A stretch of 64,000 nucleotides of DNA from contig NC_091272.1 in assembly GCF_042100115.1 (NCBI RefSeq), forward strand, positions 3,720,001 to 3,784,000. Direction: 5' to 3'. The translations under genes were made by a program, and so were the position numbers. The DNA is from Alternaria dauci (Eukaryota; Ascomycota; Dothideomycetes; Pleosporales; Pleosporaceae). The notes under the pieces are model-generated. The model saw only the letters and a program-made list of their open reading frames with translations. It had not been told where the DNA came from and did no database searches. Of the stretch, positions 32,230 through 44,434 are shown piece after piece (the stretch's first letter is position 1; every line of letters starts with the position of its first letter).

Positions 32230-33980
32230 ATGTCCGTCTACCGCTCCTCGACGGGCAACCTCGACCGCTTCGAAGAGCCGCCACGTGGCGGAGGTGAGCG
32301 ATGGGACCGCGAAAAGTTTGAGCGCATGAGAAGAGGAGGAGGAGGAGGCGGAGGCGGCGGTGGAAGCGTCGTTAGCGGTAGTGGCCGTGGTCGCGATGAG
32401 TACGACCATTACCGCTTCCAAGAGCATGATCGCTTTCCTGGCGGCCATCGCGATATTGACTTCCATGAAGACCGCGCACGCAGAGGCCCTGCAGTCATGG
32501 AGAGAGAACGCTTCCACGAAGATGAGCGCTTCGACCGCCCCCGTCGCCGCGCGCCCTCTGAGCTGTTCCACGAGCCCACCCCGTCCGAAGTTGCCAACCA
32601 GGCGCTTGCCCCGTACCGCCGCAGGTCCGTCATCGACAAAGACATCAACATCGACATCGACATCAATGAGCGTCGGGGGCCAGTCCCACGTCCGCCTCGC
32701 CCGGCACGGCCGCAGTACATCCGACGACAGTCATCTCTCGACACTTTTGACCGTAAGCCCATGCCACGGTATGGCGACGTAGAGAGATATGAGAGGTACG
32801 AGGATCACGAGTACCGACCACCCGCCAATGTTCCCATCCCACTCCCAATTCGCGAGCGCCGACGATCACCCCCTCGTCGTTTCCACGACGAAGATGACTT
32901 TGAGGAGATCCGATACGACGAGCGTGGCGGAAGGGGCCGAGAGCGAGAAGACTACCGCGAGGTCGAGGTCCATCGTGAGAAGAGCAGAGTCCGAAGAAGC
33001 AAGAGTGTAGCAGCCAAATCGACACGCAGCTCTTCCATCTCCAGCTTTGAAGAAATTCAGCCTTCCCGTGCAACCTGGGGCAAGAAGGGCAAGACGAGAC
33101 TTCCCAAACGCTTGGTCAAGAAGCAAGCTGTTATCGATTTGGGTTACCCATTTGAAGAAGAGGTATGCCATTCCTTCGCACTACTGGAATGCCGCTAATC
33201 GTAGTAGGACGACTTCATCATTGTTACCCGCGCACTCGAAAAGGACCATATCGACGAGGTGATCAAAGTCAGCGAGAACTACAAAGAGGGTACGCATTCC
33301 ATCATCCCCCGACGAGCTCTTCTAACCATCTGCAGAGAAAATCACCTACGTATACGAGGAAAAGATCGAGGACGTTCCGCCGCCGCCAGCTTCCGTAGCC
33401 CCACCAGCTTCAGTCGCTCCTCCGCCTCCACCTCCGGAAGAATACCACCCTCCTCCGCCGCCATCCGTAGTACACGCACCACCTGCGCCCCCAACAGTGG
33501 TGTACGCACAACCACCTCAAGTTATATATGCTCAACCTCCACCGTCTCATCACGCACCAACTGTCTACGCGCCATCAGAGCGTGCACCCTCGCCATCCAT
33601 CCACGAACACGAGCGCTACGTCGAAATCGACCGCTCAGCCGCCATCCACGGACCAGCGACTTCTTTCCTACCAGAAGGCCGCCAACTTGTCCGCCGAGAC
33701 GATCGTCGTACTGAGCGCGAGATTCGCGACGAGATCCGTTTCCTGGAGGAGGAACGCCGCATGCTCAAGTACGAGCGCGAAGGCGACCGCGAGTATGAGT
33801 TCGTCGAGCGTACCCCCCGCAAGGAGGTTATGCGCGTTGACAGAGATCGAAAGGGTAGGTTAGCCCTTGTTCGCTCGGCCCATTAGAACGACTCGTTGAT
33901 ATTCGGTGGTTACAGTTGTCGTACGAAAGGACCGCCCAAACCCAAAGATTGTGGCGCTGGCTATGGGAGCTCTGTCTTGA
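32230..33980 (+). CDS. DUF8035-type Arg/Asp-rich fungal protein
   Basis: Four exons: 32230-33162, 33208-33289, 33336-33854 and 33916-33980; introns 45, 46 and 61 nt, giving 532 aa. The N-terminal 300 residues are disordered and rich in Arg, Glu, Asp, His and Gly (a run of ten Gly near residue 40; DKDINIDIDINERR near 140). The one conserved segment follows: WGKKGKTRLPKRLVKKQAV, IDLGYPFEEEDDFIIVTRAL, EKDHIDEVIKVSENYKE, a block found across filamentous ascomycetes. A proline-rich stretch (PPPPPPEEYHPPPPPSV) precedes a charged helix (RREIRDEIRFLEEERRM type) and the C-terminal VVVRKDRPNPKIVALAMGAL. Function unknown; the basic-aromatic segment could be an interaction module. Exon joins are supported by the continuity of the conserved block. 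Confidence 0.8.
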
Positions 33981-34528
33981 TCCGATGGTTCGAATTGTTG
34001 GATCAAAATCAGCGTCAATATTGCTGGACCACTATACCCAGAGCGCGAAAAAGGGTTGTGCTGGGCTATCACAACAAAGCTTCTCTCTTATGTCTTTTGA
34101 TGAGTTACGGCCGGCTATTTGGAACTTTTTTTTTCTTTTCTCAATCTCTATTGCAGATGCGTATTATTTTCCTTTCAAGGCGCGAAGATACAGGCAAATA
34201 TCATCATGTTTCGGATTCATGGGCAAGTTACGAGATATGTATGATAACGAACGATTACGACTACAAAGCATGTTTATGATATATACTCGATTCAGTAATT
34301 TGTAGCCCCGTGATGCCCATACATTATATAAAGCTAAGAATGTGTTCAATCTATACTGCCTTTTTTCTAAGCGCCAGCGTGCCAACCCTGTATCCTATTA
34401 TGTCACGTAACTCACATGACAGAAAAATACCAATGATCAGTCACGAAGAAGGGTTTTCACTGCAGCACCTCCTTACCGCGCAGATGAAGCAACCCCAGAG
34501 AGACTTGTAGCCATCGATCCAACTCCGA
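33981..34528. other. Convergent intergenic region, DUF8035 gene / APC permease
   Basis: Both genes end toward this 548-bp stretch. It is A/T-rich with T-runs (GGAACTTTTTTTTTCTTTTC near 34120) and holds only 3' flanks. Confidence 0.5.
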
Positions 34529-36546
34529 TCACAAGAGATGTGGGTTCACTTCGACAATTGGTCCTGTGTACGACTTTCTTGCGAAGAGAAGATAGTAGGC
34601 CACGCTGAACAAGGCGACTGACCCAGTTACGACACCAGCCCAGTTCATATGCACGCTAAATACGAGCGTACGAAGTCAGTGTATATATCACATGCAGTTC
34701 GTTGGAGAAACTTACAGATCAGGGCTGACCTCGCTCGGCCAGAAACTGAAGAAGATAATCAGGGTCAGGTAGCAAATGGCCACGACATTGTTGGCAACAC
34801 CCCATGCCCCTTTAAGACGCCAGGGGCCCCAGGTCAGGCTGCGATCATAGGCTTCGTCGATGTAGGTGTCATTGAAGATGGTGAGCGAAGATTGAGGGTT
34901 GTCTAGGTCCCCGCGGAGTCGGCGCCAGAGGAGAAGACCAATTGCGAGGAGGTAGGAGAGATAGAAGCCTTCCAAAACAAGGGATATCGTCCCGTTGAAG
35001 GCAGCGCTATTACCGATGTTGATCAGGGCGAGGAGTGCGGCTAGTACGGTGACGACTAGGATGGAGACGACTGGAATTGTGCTGCGCTTGTCGATCTGCT
35101 ATGGGTTAATTACAAACTCTTTTGAAACCTGTCGATACAGATAGAGACTCACCACACTGAGAGCGCGCGAAAAAGGAAGACCGCGGTCTCGGGCAAAAGA
35201 CCAAGTCATACGAGATGCAGCTGCCAAACATCCCATTGCGCTGCAAAATTCAAGAAGAACAATGATTGCGACCATGACAGTGGCACCAGCCTTGGATCCG
35301 ACAGCGTCTTTGAAGATGCGGAGGAAGGGCGCGGTCGTCGCATTCTGGTCCCCAAGCAACGCCGGGATATCGTGTGCGCTGAAGAGAACAGCGAAGAGCA
35401 TGCCTAATGCTAATGTCCCATTGATGACCAGACTGAGGAGCATTGAGCGAGGGACGTCGGTACTGGCATTCTTGACCTCTTCAGACATCTACGATCATTA
35501 GTGAGATGTGACATTAGAGGCGAGTTGGCTTACGTGGACAACTGAATCTGTTCCAACAAATGCCAAAGCATTGCCTTGAAGCCCGACAAAGAAGGCTAGA
35601 GTCTGCGTGCTCCAAGCACCCTCATTATGGAACGTCGTAAAAACCTGCTTAGCAGAGTTGTGGACGGGAGTCAGGTATGCCAGTGGTACCAGAATGCCGA
35701 AGAAGCCAAGGATGTGGACGATCAATACAACGACTTCGATAGTGGGAAGTGCTCCACTTATAAAAACGTTGATGAAGACACACAGCAGCAGTATAGCCCA
35801 GAGGAGAAGTGTGCAGTGCCATCCTTCTCGAGCGTAGGTACTGTCGAGATCATTCAGGCTGACCAACTGGAGAACCAAGTCGGCAACGAAGTAACACACG
35901 GAGGTAAGAGCTGCTATCCAACCGATGACAGTGAGCCAACCTAAGGAGAAGTCAGATCGTATCAATACTGTATTGGACACCGAACATACCAGTCAGATAG
36001 CTGAAGAACTTCTTGCTCGACCGTGGCGCCAACAACGAAACCCAATGATATTGTCCGCCAGCAGTCGGAACTGCGCTGGCAAGCTCGCCGATGCAGACGA
36101 AGACGGAGAAGTTGCCCAGCCATATCAGTATGAAACCGTAGATGAGGCCAGCAGGGCCGCCGCTGCAATGCCGTCAATCACTGTTGGCAATATAAAGACA
36201 ACAAGCACTTACTTTGTGAAGCCTATGGAGAAGATGCTGTTGTGACGTCAGCAGGGTTTTATGTGACAGTCGCATATACTTACACAAGCAAAGTCTCCCA
36301 AGTGCACATCAGTCCACACGAGAGACCAGTCATTGAGACCAGTCCGAAGCGGCGCTGATACTGTCAGATCCGGAAGGTACATATTTCCGGAACAGGGCAT
36401 ACCTTCAACACCTGCTCTTTTCCCACCCTCGCCAACTCATACTTATCGCGATCGAACTGCTGGCCTTTTCCTTCCGAGATGGAACCTCTGCCCCTTTGCC
36501 GCAGAATGTCATGGTCGAACGTCTGCAGGCCGATATGCTTCTCCAT
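34529..36546 (-). CDS. APC-family amino acid/choline/GABA-type permease
   Basis: Eight exons: 36403-36546, 36284-36354, 36213-36236 (24 nt), 35990-36162, 35534-35940, 35153-35488, 34716-35098 and 34529-34655, giving about 554 aa. The N-terminus MEKHIGLQTFDHDILRQRG is cytosolic. Signatures of the fungal ACT group: RRFGLVSMTGLSCGLMCTWE, GGPAGLIYGFILIW, ELASAVPTAGGQYHWVSLLA, SYLTGWLTVIGWIA, VHMSEEVKNASTDVPRSMLL, SRMTWSFARDRGLPFS, and IPVVSILVVTVLAALLALIN. About 12 membrane segments. The nearest characterised groups are choline (Hnm1), GABA (Uga4) and related permeases; the substrate is not determined. All joins keep the frame. The acceptor of exon 7 may lie 3 nt further in. Confidence 0.9.
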
Positions 36547-38365
36547 GATGACCTTTAGTCTAGCTCCCCAATCCGAGATATGTTGAGCAACAAGAGGGGA
36601 CAAAGGCAGTTGGCAGTAACGAGTCTCCAGCAAGCAAGCAGACCAGGAAAGGAAAGAAAGGAAGATACCCGGAACGAGTGTCGTGATACAGGACACATGC
36701 TATGCAAGTCAATCTCGATATATACTCCTTCAGAACGTAAAGCGAGCCATGTGCACCGGTAAAGACGGTAGCGGCGAGGACCAGGAGGCGGCCGTTCGGC
36801 AATGCAATCATGCGTGTGGAGGCTGGATACCAAGCCAATGATTCCCACGCCAAAGACAGTTGGAGGCTCTCTGCAGTGATGGCGGCAACTCGAAATTCGA
36901 CGTATCGCACTGCAGTTGTAGTTTCAGCGACTGTTCCACAGCAAACGGGCTTCAATTGGCGGTCAGGTTGCACAATTGGGCAACCGAGGCTGCAAAAAGC
37001 GGCGGCATGCGTGATTGCGGATCCCTTGCCCGCATATCTTCTAGGTGGCAGACGCGATTGATGTGTCTTCCAGTTGTCTTCGCGTATTTTTCGAGCAGCA
37101 TGCGCTATGCTTGGATGGTAAATGCATGTTTACACACCGTCGTCACGCTGTGCATAGGCCTGAGAAACCAGCGTTTGCAGTGTCTGCAACTAGAAAAACG
37201 GTTGGGATGGCTTTCCCTTACTAGAGAATGGGGGTCCCATGAGAGACATTGTCAGCACTTGTCACTTGACGTGCGACGATGGGCTACCATGGCCTTCCAG
37301 TGGTATGTGGGCTAAGGATCAGGCATACGGCAAGTGGCAACGACAACGGTTATCATACTGTTAGGATCGAAAGCCAGGACCTTCCCGCAGATATTGTTGT
37401 GGTACAGAAGTGCCCCGGTGGCCAAAGAATGTTGCGGTAGTTGGAGGAGGACGGGAAAGTGGATCATTTTGTGTTGCATGACGTGAGTTAGTCATCGTCG
37501 GCCCACGTGGAAAGCTACTTCTCAATACATCCGCGTCCTTTCAACGGTTGTCAAGACGCATCGCGATATCTTACCCAGCGATCTAAGCGACATTTGAACT
37601 ACCTCGACATCAGTGCGCCGCTTTGTACCAGATGGTGTGCGAGCCGAGGTTGGGCTGTTGGTGCTCAAGCCGATCCTTAGGTGGCATTGAGCCATTTCTT
37701 CCCTTCCCCGCCTTGCGCACCCCGGCATGACTGTCAAGACGCTACACTGCTATCGGGAACCTGCACAGGCGTATGCCATGCTTGTTGCATGCTTCTGTCC
37801 ACTCTTGGAAGCTGGCATGTGCAGCTACCGGTATGCCACATTACATCTTGGCGCAGCACGCGTGGAACACTCCTTTGCGCCATCCTACGGAGCACAAAGG
37901 CCCAAAGAAGCACACGACCTCTTGTTGACTGGAACAAGCGCGGACTCAAGTTTGAGTATGGACGCGAGATCGACTGCTATCTATAATCTTTGGTGCCGCT
38001 GCGACCTATGGGCGTCCTAAGATACGACTGGCGAGCACTGTACTAAAAACGCCTAAAAGCCCAGGCGGTTGGTTTCACTCCGGAATGTGGAGTGGCTCAG
38101 AGACATGCGCCTGGCTCATGGGCAATCCCAGCAGGAGGTCCATATTGCTTGCAGGACCGTGATGCCCTTTCACTGGACGATTTTCCAACCATGATGAGAG
38201 AGCGTTTCATGGTGCAAATATGCTTTTGATCACGAGAGATCCCCAACGATGCTACAATGGTGAATCGTACGTCTGAGATCATAGAAAAGTATAGCGCCTT
38301 TGGTTATCGAAAGATGCCATTGTTTGGCATAGATTGTATCGCAAAGCCTGACTGGCTAATACGTT
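36547..38365. other. Region without a supportable gene
   Basis: 1.8 kb between the permease start and the end of the next minus-strand gene. Only short frames with no family resemblance; no inverted or direct repeats large enough to suggest a transposon. Permease promoter plus unknown sequence. Confidence 0.4.
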
Positions 38366-39883
38366 TTAATGCGTGATCACAATCTCATCACTGGAAGCAT
38401 CATAGTTCTTCACCTCCGCCTCCTCCCACTCCGCACTAACAACCGTAGTTTTCAAGATCTGGGAATTACTTGCAGTACTGACTGCCTCCCATCTTTTGTC
38501 ATCCCACCGCCTCTCATCATGTTTGTGGTGCACAGCGGTGATTTCAACATCCATCTCCCCGTCTGCACGACGAGGGCCTCCAGGGACACCGGATGCAGAA
38601 TTGGCATTTGTCGTCTTGTCTTGCGAGAGCATTGGTAAGAAGCGTTTGATTCCGCTGCTCTCCGTGTAACTCCTGCGGCTATGTCTTGTTCCAGCACCCA
38701 CCTTTGAAGCCGCGCTTGAGAGTTGATATGAAACGCTTTTACTATGCGAGTAGCCATGCTCTGAGGATGTACCTCGTCGTCGTAGCTCGTCGCTTCCATA
38801 TAGACCTGATGGAACAGATTCTAGGAGCGGACGAAGGTAGGGTACACATGATGTGATAATGGTGATGCACTCGATGATCTGTGTGAGAAGTGTCCATTTC
38901 CAAAGGTCTTTGGTTGGGTTAGGTGATGTGAATCCGTGGAGGTAGGCCATCTGGACTGCAGATGCTACGATATCTCTGCGACATGTCAGAAGGAGAAGAC
39001 CATAGCAGGGTGTTTTCTAGCTCACAGTGACCGCGCACCAAAGAATGTCAGGATAGTGATCTTCTTACTAATGCTCATCTGTAGCTTCATGATGACGTGC
39101 ACTGGGAACAAGATCAAGGCCAGATCCGTCACTATGTTGATGACACCCATCGTCTGCCAGAAGGCAGCCTACATGCATTGTCAGTAACAGCCTCAAATCC
39201 GACCACATGTCTTCATGACATACTAGGTCAATGCAACTTCCTTCCCTAACAAGAAAGCGCCACGGCTCTACAGCGCCACACTGGAAAGCCGACACGACCT
39301 CAGCAAGCGCGGTCCATAATGCAATGAATCCGGTCAACCCTAAGCCCAGGTTCCGATGCAGCTTTGACGCAGTCAGAACCATCAATAGCGAGATGATGGA
39401 TAGTTTCGCGAAACACAATGTTGCGATGTAAAGCAGCTTGTTTGCGTATTCAGCCTGCAACGCGATCAATGGATACGTCATATCAACGGGGCTCAACTAG
39501 ATGCTTACTTGTTGATAGACCATAATCTGACGCTCCGTCAGCACCCGGATATCTCGTCCAAGGCCACTATCTATCTGCACGCTAACTGATGCGCCAGAGC
39601 CTAAACTCGCAACCTGCTCGAGATAAATTAGCAAGGAAATATCCAAAGACTTTGAGCAGTTGCATTCAGAATGACGCACCAAAGCGAGCAGAACGAAAGC
39701 ATCGTCGTAATCAAGGCTCCTCCTGAGTGCACGCTTCGTGATGAGCCTAGTCAGAACCGCCAAAGCGGAAGTGATCAAAAGGATCCAAGTAACCACATCG
39801 ATGAAGGGACCGACATTCGCACTACTTCCAGGTTGGCGTGGGAGGGGGTGATGAGAAGAAATAAAGAGAGATGGCGCCATCAT
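38366..39883 (-). CDS. Fungal rhodopsin-domain (SAT4/PTH11-like) membrane protein
   Basis: Five exons: 39680-39883, 39509-39613, 39224-39454, 39026-39168 and 38366-38975; introns 66, 55, 54 and 50 nt, giving 430 aa. The pattern is a seven-helix integral membrane protein: VGPFIDVVTWILLITSALAV, TRLITKRALRRSLDYDDAFV (the hallmark D-Y-D-D before helix 2), AEYANKLLYIATLCFAKLS, SAFQCG (Cys before helix 4), FWQTMGVINIVTDLALILFP, FFGARSLDIVASAVQMAYLH, then a Ser-rich cytosolic tail of about 170 residues. This matches the fungal rhodopsin-like domain (PF20684), a large family of plasma-membrane proteins, some receptor-like; no CFEM domain is present. The ligand is unknown. Upstream Mets in frame exist, but MMAPSLF fits the family start. 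Confidence 0.85.
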
Positions 39884-41072
39884 CGCATCGTATCTTTTGT
39901 AATTAAACTGGGTACTTGAAAGAGCAGCGCAAATCGGCAAAGACAATGCTATAGTAGTGACAACAGGCGGAGGAAAAAAAACAGTCTCCACAGGCACCAG
40001 AAATGTGTGGGGGCAAGGGCGCCGGTCAAAATGGGTGCTGATATAATTGGGCGGCCGGTATGTGTGAATAACAATTCCCAGTGCGCCTATGGGTTCATCT
40101 AACGGAGGAATAGTACCAAACACCACCGCGTAGCCTGCGGTTGAGGACCACTAAAAATCAATACAGCACACACTGTAGTTATCCGCTCTTCATCCTGGAG
40201 GCGACACATACTTGCAAACGAAGGAGGTCAGTTAGATTGGGAGTTGGCTGGGAATGGATCTACTAGGGTAAGCAGCGGTCGTACAGCGATGTACAAGTGT
40301 AGCAAATGGAAGGACCAGTACGCAATGACGACTAGAAGTTTGTGTATACCCGGCTGGACCTGCCTCCTTGTGGACGCAAGCGCTTGTGTCACACGACCCA
40401 AGTCTGTGTGAGGCTAACATATCCTGATAAGTGAATCCAAGGTACACGTCGGGTGCTAGGATAGTACGCCGCAGCGGAAAAGCCGGTATGTTAGCTCGAT
40501 GGCGTGAAGAAGACTCGTCATTTTGCAATCGCTTGCTAGCCCCCGCTCCAGGGTCTGTTAGCCTTACCTAGTGGAACTTTGGGACACATCAGACTCGGCG
40601 CCGTACCACGCATGTTTGTAACCGCGTGATCGAAGAGTGGCAGTGCAACCCGGCGGTGAAACATTTGACAACGCAGTCTTGTGTGGTGTCTCGTGAATAC
40701 ACGAACTCGCAGTCGGGTGGCCGCTGCAGCGGTGGCGCTATCTGGCAGACAATGGCTGCTCATAGGTCGTTGCACAAAAGAAGTCTGCGGAACCCGCCAA
40801 GGCGGATGTGCACAGGTCAGGGCCGAATGGCGAACCCAGGTAAGCAGCAGTGAAGTAGATATTCGTATTCTGTTATGCTGCTACATCGTTCTTCGAGACT
40901 CATGCTTGATGGCGAAGGACTCCATCTCTCCCACATACGTAGCAAACGTGAGATGCCGCGAGTTTAGTCAAACCTGGGGACTTAATGATTTAGTTGGATT
41001 GGGATTCTGCAGAATGTTGTGTATACGTACCTCAACTCAAGTCTCTCATGGACGGATCTTGACAGGATTCTT
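39884..41072. other. Region without a supportable gene
   Basis: 1.2 kb upstream of the rhodopsin-domain gene and downstream of the small secreted protein gene. Short frames on both strands lack family character; no repeat seen. Confidence 0.4.
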
Positions 41073-41384
41073 CTAGAGGCGATGGAAATCAGGGATGCCC
41101 CCCTTGACAACAATGCTCTCAGCACCAGCAACTGCTCTGCCACCAATCAGATGTTTTATGAGCTCTTCGAGCTTCTTGAGATCTTCCTGACTGACGTGAC
41201 TGATATCACTGAGTGTCGGTTTGCCGTGGTCATCCCAATTGACTCTATCATCGATAGGTGCCGGGTTGCGGGCGACTTCATTAATATCTGGTACCGCTCG
41301 TGCGACAGAGTGCAGGGTTGTTGGACCTGCGTTGATGCCCATCGCAAATGCAAGCAGCGGAATTGAAATGGTTGTGAAGTGCAT
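41073..41384 (-). CDS. Small secreted protein, cysteine-free
   Basis: A single exon of 103 aa. The N-terminus MHFTTISIPLLAFAMGINAG is a clear signal peptide (short n-region, hydrophobic core, small residues at the likely cleavage site after about residue 19). The mature part is about 84 aa and polar, with HGKPTLSDISHVSQEDLKKL and ELIKHLIGGRAVAGAE and a C-terminal GGIPDFHRL. There are no cysteines and no KR/RR dibasic processing site, so it is neither a classic Cys-rich effector nor a multi-core Kex2-processed peptide. It lies 638 bp downstream of the UstYa-type gene on the same strand. Function unknown: candidate secreted effector, self-signalling protein or peptide precursor. Possible extra 5' exons were not seen. 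Confidence 0.6.
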   Translation of the reverse strand: MHFTTISIPLLAFAMGINAGPTTLHSVARAVPDINEVARNPAPIDDRVNWDDHGKPTLSDISHVSQEDLKKLEELIKHLIGGRAVAGAESIVVKGGIPDFHRL

Positions 41385-42022
41385 TGTGAGTGTCTAGTTG
41401 CTCATTATTGGAGTGTTCATATCCTTTGTAGCATTCCTACTTACTTTGGAAAAGGGACACGAATGAGACAGTGATGTATGAGCTGAGTATTCCCACCTCT
41501 TCGCTACGGAATATATGGGTGAACCACCATGTACTCAGCGTAGCATCTTCGGAACTATTGCTTCTCGTACGTGATGATGAAATCCCGACGTTTCAGACGC
41601 GCACGCCCACAGGGCGACTCAGCCACTTTCAACGATTGCCCAATTCCGTATCAGCGTTGCACTGCGCTTTTTGCCTTCTCGTCTTCGCGCCTTGTAGTCA
41701 GTTCAAGAAACTTGTTGACGTCCTGTAGCTGCAATATTGGGTGTCCGATGATATACAGAGTGGAGCAGACGATTCTCGTGGCCAGGAAATCTTGGGGTAC
41801 ACGCTCTTCCGATCCATGACGCTCGTCAGATCAAGGCCGAGGCTGATTATGCGGTGCAGCCTCAATCGATATTAAGTCGCATATCTAGCGGAATTTTCAA
41901 CAGCAACTGGTCTTTGCTACCGTGGTCAGGGGCGAAAAAAGGTACGATCTCATTTCAATTGACGTAAAAAGCCATGACCGTCTCAATGTCATTCGCCAAC
42001 GTGTCGTGCTTCAGTCACGACT
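41385..42022. promoter_or_regulatory. Intergenic: small secreted protein promoter, UstYa 3' flank
   Basis: Both genes are on the minus strand. It should carry the promoter of the small secreted protein gene. No recognisable site or further frame. Confidence 0.4.
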
Positions 42023-42992
42023 TTAGAATACCACGATTTCTTCTCCGTCACCACTCTGTTCATACGCGTCCTTGTGTCCGTGATACTGGAAATAAGCCTC
42101 CTGAAAGTCCCGGTATGGCGATCCCTGTGGACAGAACGCAAAGTTTTCCAGGGTGTTTGTCGCCTCGCGATAATCGTCAAACTCGAAACAAGCATGTTGA
42201 TCAGGACGCGTGGCCCATGAGATCAGCTTATCCCAGTCACGGCACCGTCGAAGCTGGCCATCACCCCCTTGGTGCGCGACTGGAGCTGGCATTGGTGTAT
42301 CGTCTGCTGTGCATATAATATCCTGTCGAAGGCCATCAAGACAGTGGTAGATGTGAAGGAGATTAAAAGGCTGAGGGTCACCCTTGTGCTTTGATACGAT
42401 GGCTTTGCGGATAAGTTTCTGGCAGAGTTAGTGGGTTGAAATGATGGTTAGCTTGTAGATACGTACGAGACAATGCAGATCATGGATCCCCTTGACATAG
42501 TAGACGCTTCGCTCAGTATCCCATGGAAATCGAGTGGAAGGAGGTAGACCCATACGTTTTGCGAATCCGTCGTCGAGCGTGACTGCCATGGCGTTGGTGT
42601 TGATAGCGTCCCACGCTGCCTCCATATCACCATCACTGGCATTTGGATGCCAGTACTGCGTCGTTGCATGATATGGCACAGTAGTGTCATAGGCTAATCC
42701 ACCTTTAAAAATGCGTAAGCTAGGATAAGACTGAGATGGTTCCTTGCTTACTATAGTTGCTCATGGCTGGGCCATGCGCGATGCGGAGCTTTGCGTTATC
42801 CATCACAAGTAAGATATTCGCTGAAAGAGAAAGCAGCAGAAGAGACAAATACACCACGAAGCTTCGCGTGTTAGTCGGGATGATTTCAGTGCTCTTAGAG
42901 TCCCACGACACGCCTCCCTTGTCTTCCAAATCCGCCGAGATCTCTTCCTGTTCATCGCTGCACACTGGCTGATATGCTGGAAGCCGCTCCAT
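42023..42992 (-). CDS. UstYa-family (DUF3328) oxidase-like protein
   Basis: Three exons: 42752-42992, 42467-42702 and 42023-42418; introns 49 and 48 nt, giving 290 aa. A cytosolic N-terminus of about 44 residues precedes one membrane segment (SFVVYLSLLLLSLSANILLV, 44-63), followed by a lumenal domain. The two family-defining H-x-x-H-C motifs are present: HDLHC (154-158) and HIYHC (181-185), followed by LDGLRQDIICTADDTP. This is the UstYa/UstYb family, whose members carry out oxidative cyclisation or other oxidations in ribosomal-peptide (ustiloxin-type) and other fungal natural-product pathways. Splice joins are supported by NYSGLAYDTTVPYHATTQYW and by HDLHCLKLIRKAI. Neighbours: secreted protein, GNAT, hydrolase, Zn2Cys6 regulator. 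The actual substrate is unknown. Confidence 0.88.
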
Positions 42993-43577
42993 TCTTCGAT
43001 GCGCTTTGTGGAGTGAGGATGGGAAGCAAGCCTCCGCAGCTGCATAAGACGGAGGGTGTTCATTGCATGTAACCCATACTCATCTCCAGTTGCACAAACA
43101 TATGTCGCAAGTGCATCCCGACGAGAACGTCCCCCAACCACAACGCTCCGAGCTCGGACCATGAATGAATGGCGACGCGATCAGCCTCGGTTCATCGTTA
43201 CATCGCCCAGGAAGCCGTCGTCCCGTCCCGTACCATCGAGGAAGGTCGCAAGCAGTTGGAGGTGACGATAGCGATACAAGTGCTACCGAGTGGCTGGACC
43301 ATGTGTGAAAGGTGAGGGGCTATCTGGGGAGGTGTGCTGGGGCGCAAGGCTGTTACTTGCCAGCCTCGCCAAGACGCTAAAAGTGTCAACGGTACCTTCC
43401 TTGTTGGGGTGCTTCACCCTAACACGGCAATCTACGATGTCCAATACTTGGGTCAAGCTATATCTCCGATTGCGCTGTCAATGCGTAGCGGCGGCGAGGT
43501 AGCGTACTTGCAGACTACTTTACCTGTCCGATGTCGCCATGGCTTGAGCCGCTCGACCAGATCGCCGGTCAGCAGCA
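42993..43577. promoter_or_regulatory. Divergent promoter region UstYa-type gene / GNAT gene
   Basis: 585 bp between two outward-facing starts. A shared regulatory region is plausible. Frames here are short and unconvincing. Confidence 0.4.
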
Positions 43578-44434
43578 ATGGGACAGCAATACGTGATTCG
43601 AGAAGCAAAGACAAGGGAAGAGCTGGATGAGATAACAAACGTCATTTGGGCTGCAAACTACACACCTTACGAGCCGTTCATGCAACTCTTCTTCCCGGTC
43701 CTTGGCTACACCACGGCTCATCGCGAAGCTGCCATCGCAGAATCGAAACAACGCTTCTGGACACAGCACCAAGCCGACAAATCCAGCCATTGGTTCTACG
43801 CATTCGACACCGTCACTAAAAAGACTGTTGGTTGCTCGCAATGGGTAATTTCGACATCCAACCCATTTGTTGCGGGCATACCAAAGTTGACCGCGCCTTG
43901 GTGGCCCGAAGGCGAATATCGGAGGTTCTGTGAGTCAATCCTTAATCAGGTGTACAGGCCGCGCGCGAATTGGATGACGCGGCCCCATTGTGGTAAGTGG
44001 AGCACCTCTTCTTTTCTCCAAAAGTGCGATCTTCGGATTGAGAAAAAGGTGATTGTACGAATGAAAGGAATTACCTTGGTCCTATCGCTGACCAATGATT
44101 AGCACTCAACTGGATGGCGGTGGATCCCGATCATAGAAATCGTGGCGTTGGCTCTCTTCTCATGCATGTTGGCATCACACGCGCTGACGGGCTTGACCTC
44201 GAATGTTGGATGGAAGCGTCTAGCATGGGCAAGCCGCTTTACAATAAATTTGGATTCCAGTCTCTCTTGAAGCTTGCTTTCGACAACGAAGACTCGGAAG
44301 CAAGTGACGAGTGGAGGAAGTGCGCGCATGAGATGACGCCTGCGCCAATCTTTGCAATGTGGAGGCCAAAGAAATCTAAGAGGGCGGGTTCTCAGGGAGC
44401 GCTAAACTTGCCATGGGCATTAGGCACTCAGTAA
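43578..44434 (+). CDS. GNAT-family N-acetyltransferase
   Basis: Two exons: 43578-43992 and 44103-44434, with a 110-nt intron (GTAAGT...TTAG), giving 248 aa. It begins MGQQYVIREAKTREELDEI. The acetyl-CoA-binding motif A is RNRGVGSLLM (residues about 150-159, R-x-x-G-x-G), preceded by the beta strand LNWMAVDPDH, and motif B-like MEASSMGKPLYNKFGF follows. This is the layout of fungal GNAT proteins with an N-terminal aromatic segment (PFMQLFFPVLGYTTAHREAA). Transfers an acetyl group from acetyl-CoA to an amine; substrate unknown. The join at Cys138/Ala139 restores the motif A frame. It starts divergently from the UstYa-type gene. Confidence 0.85.
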
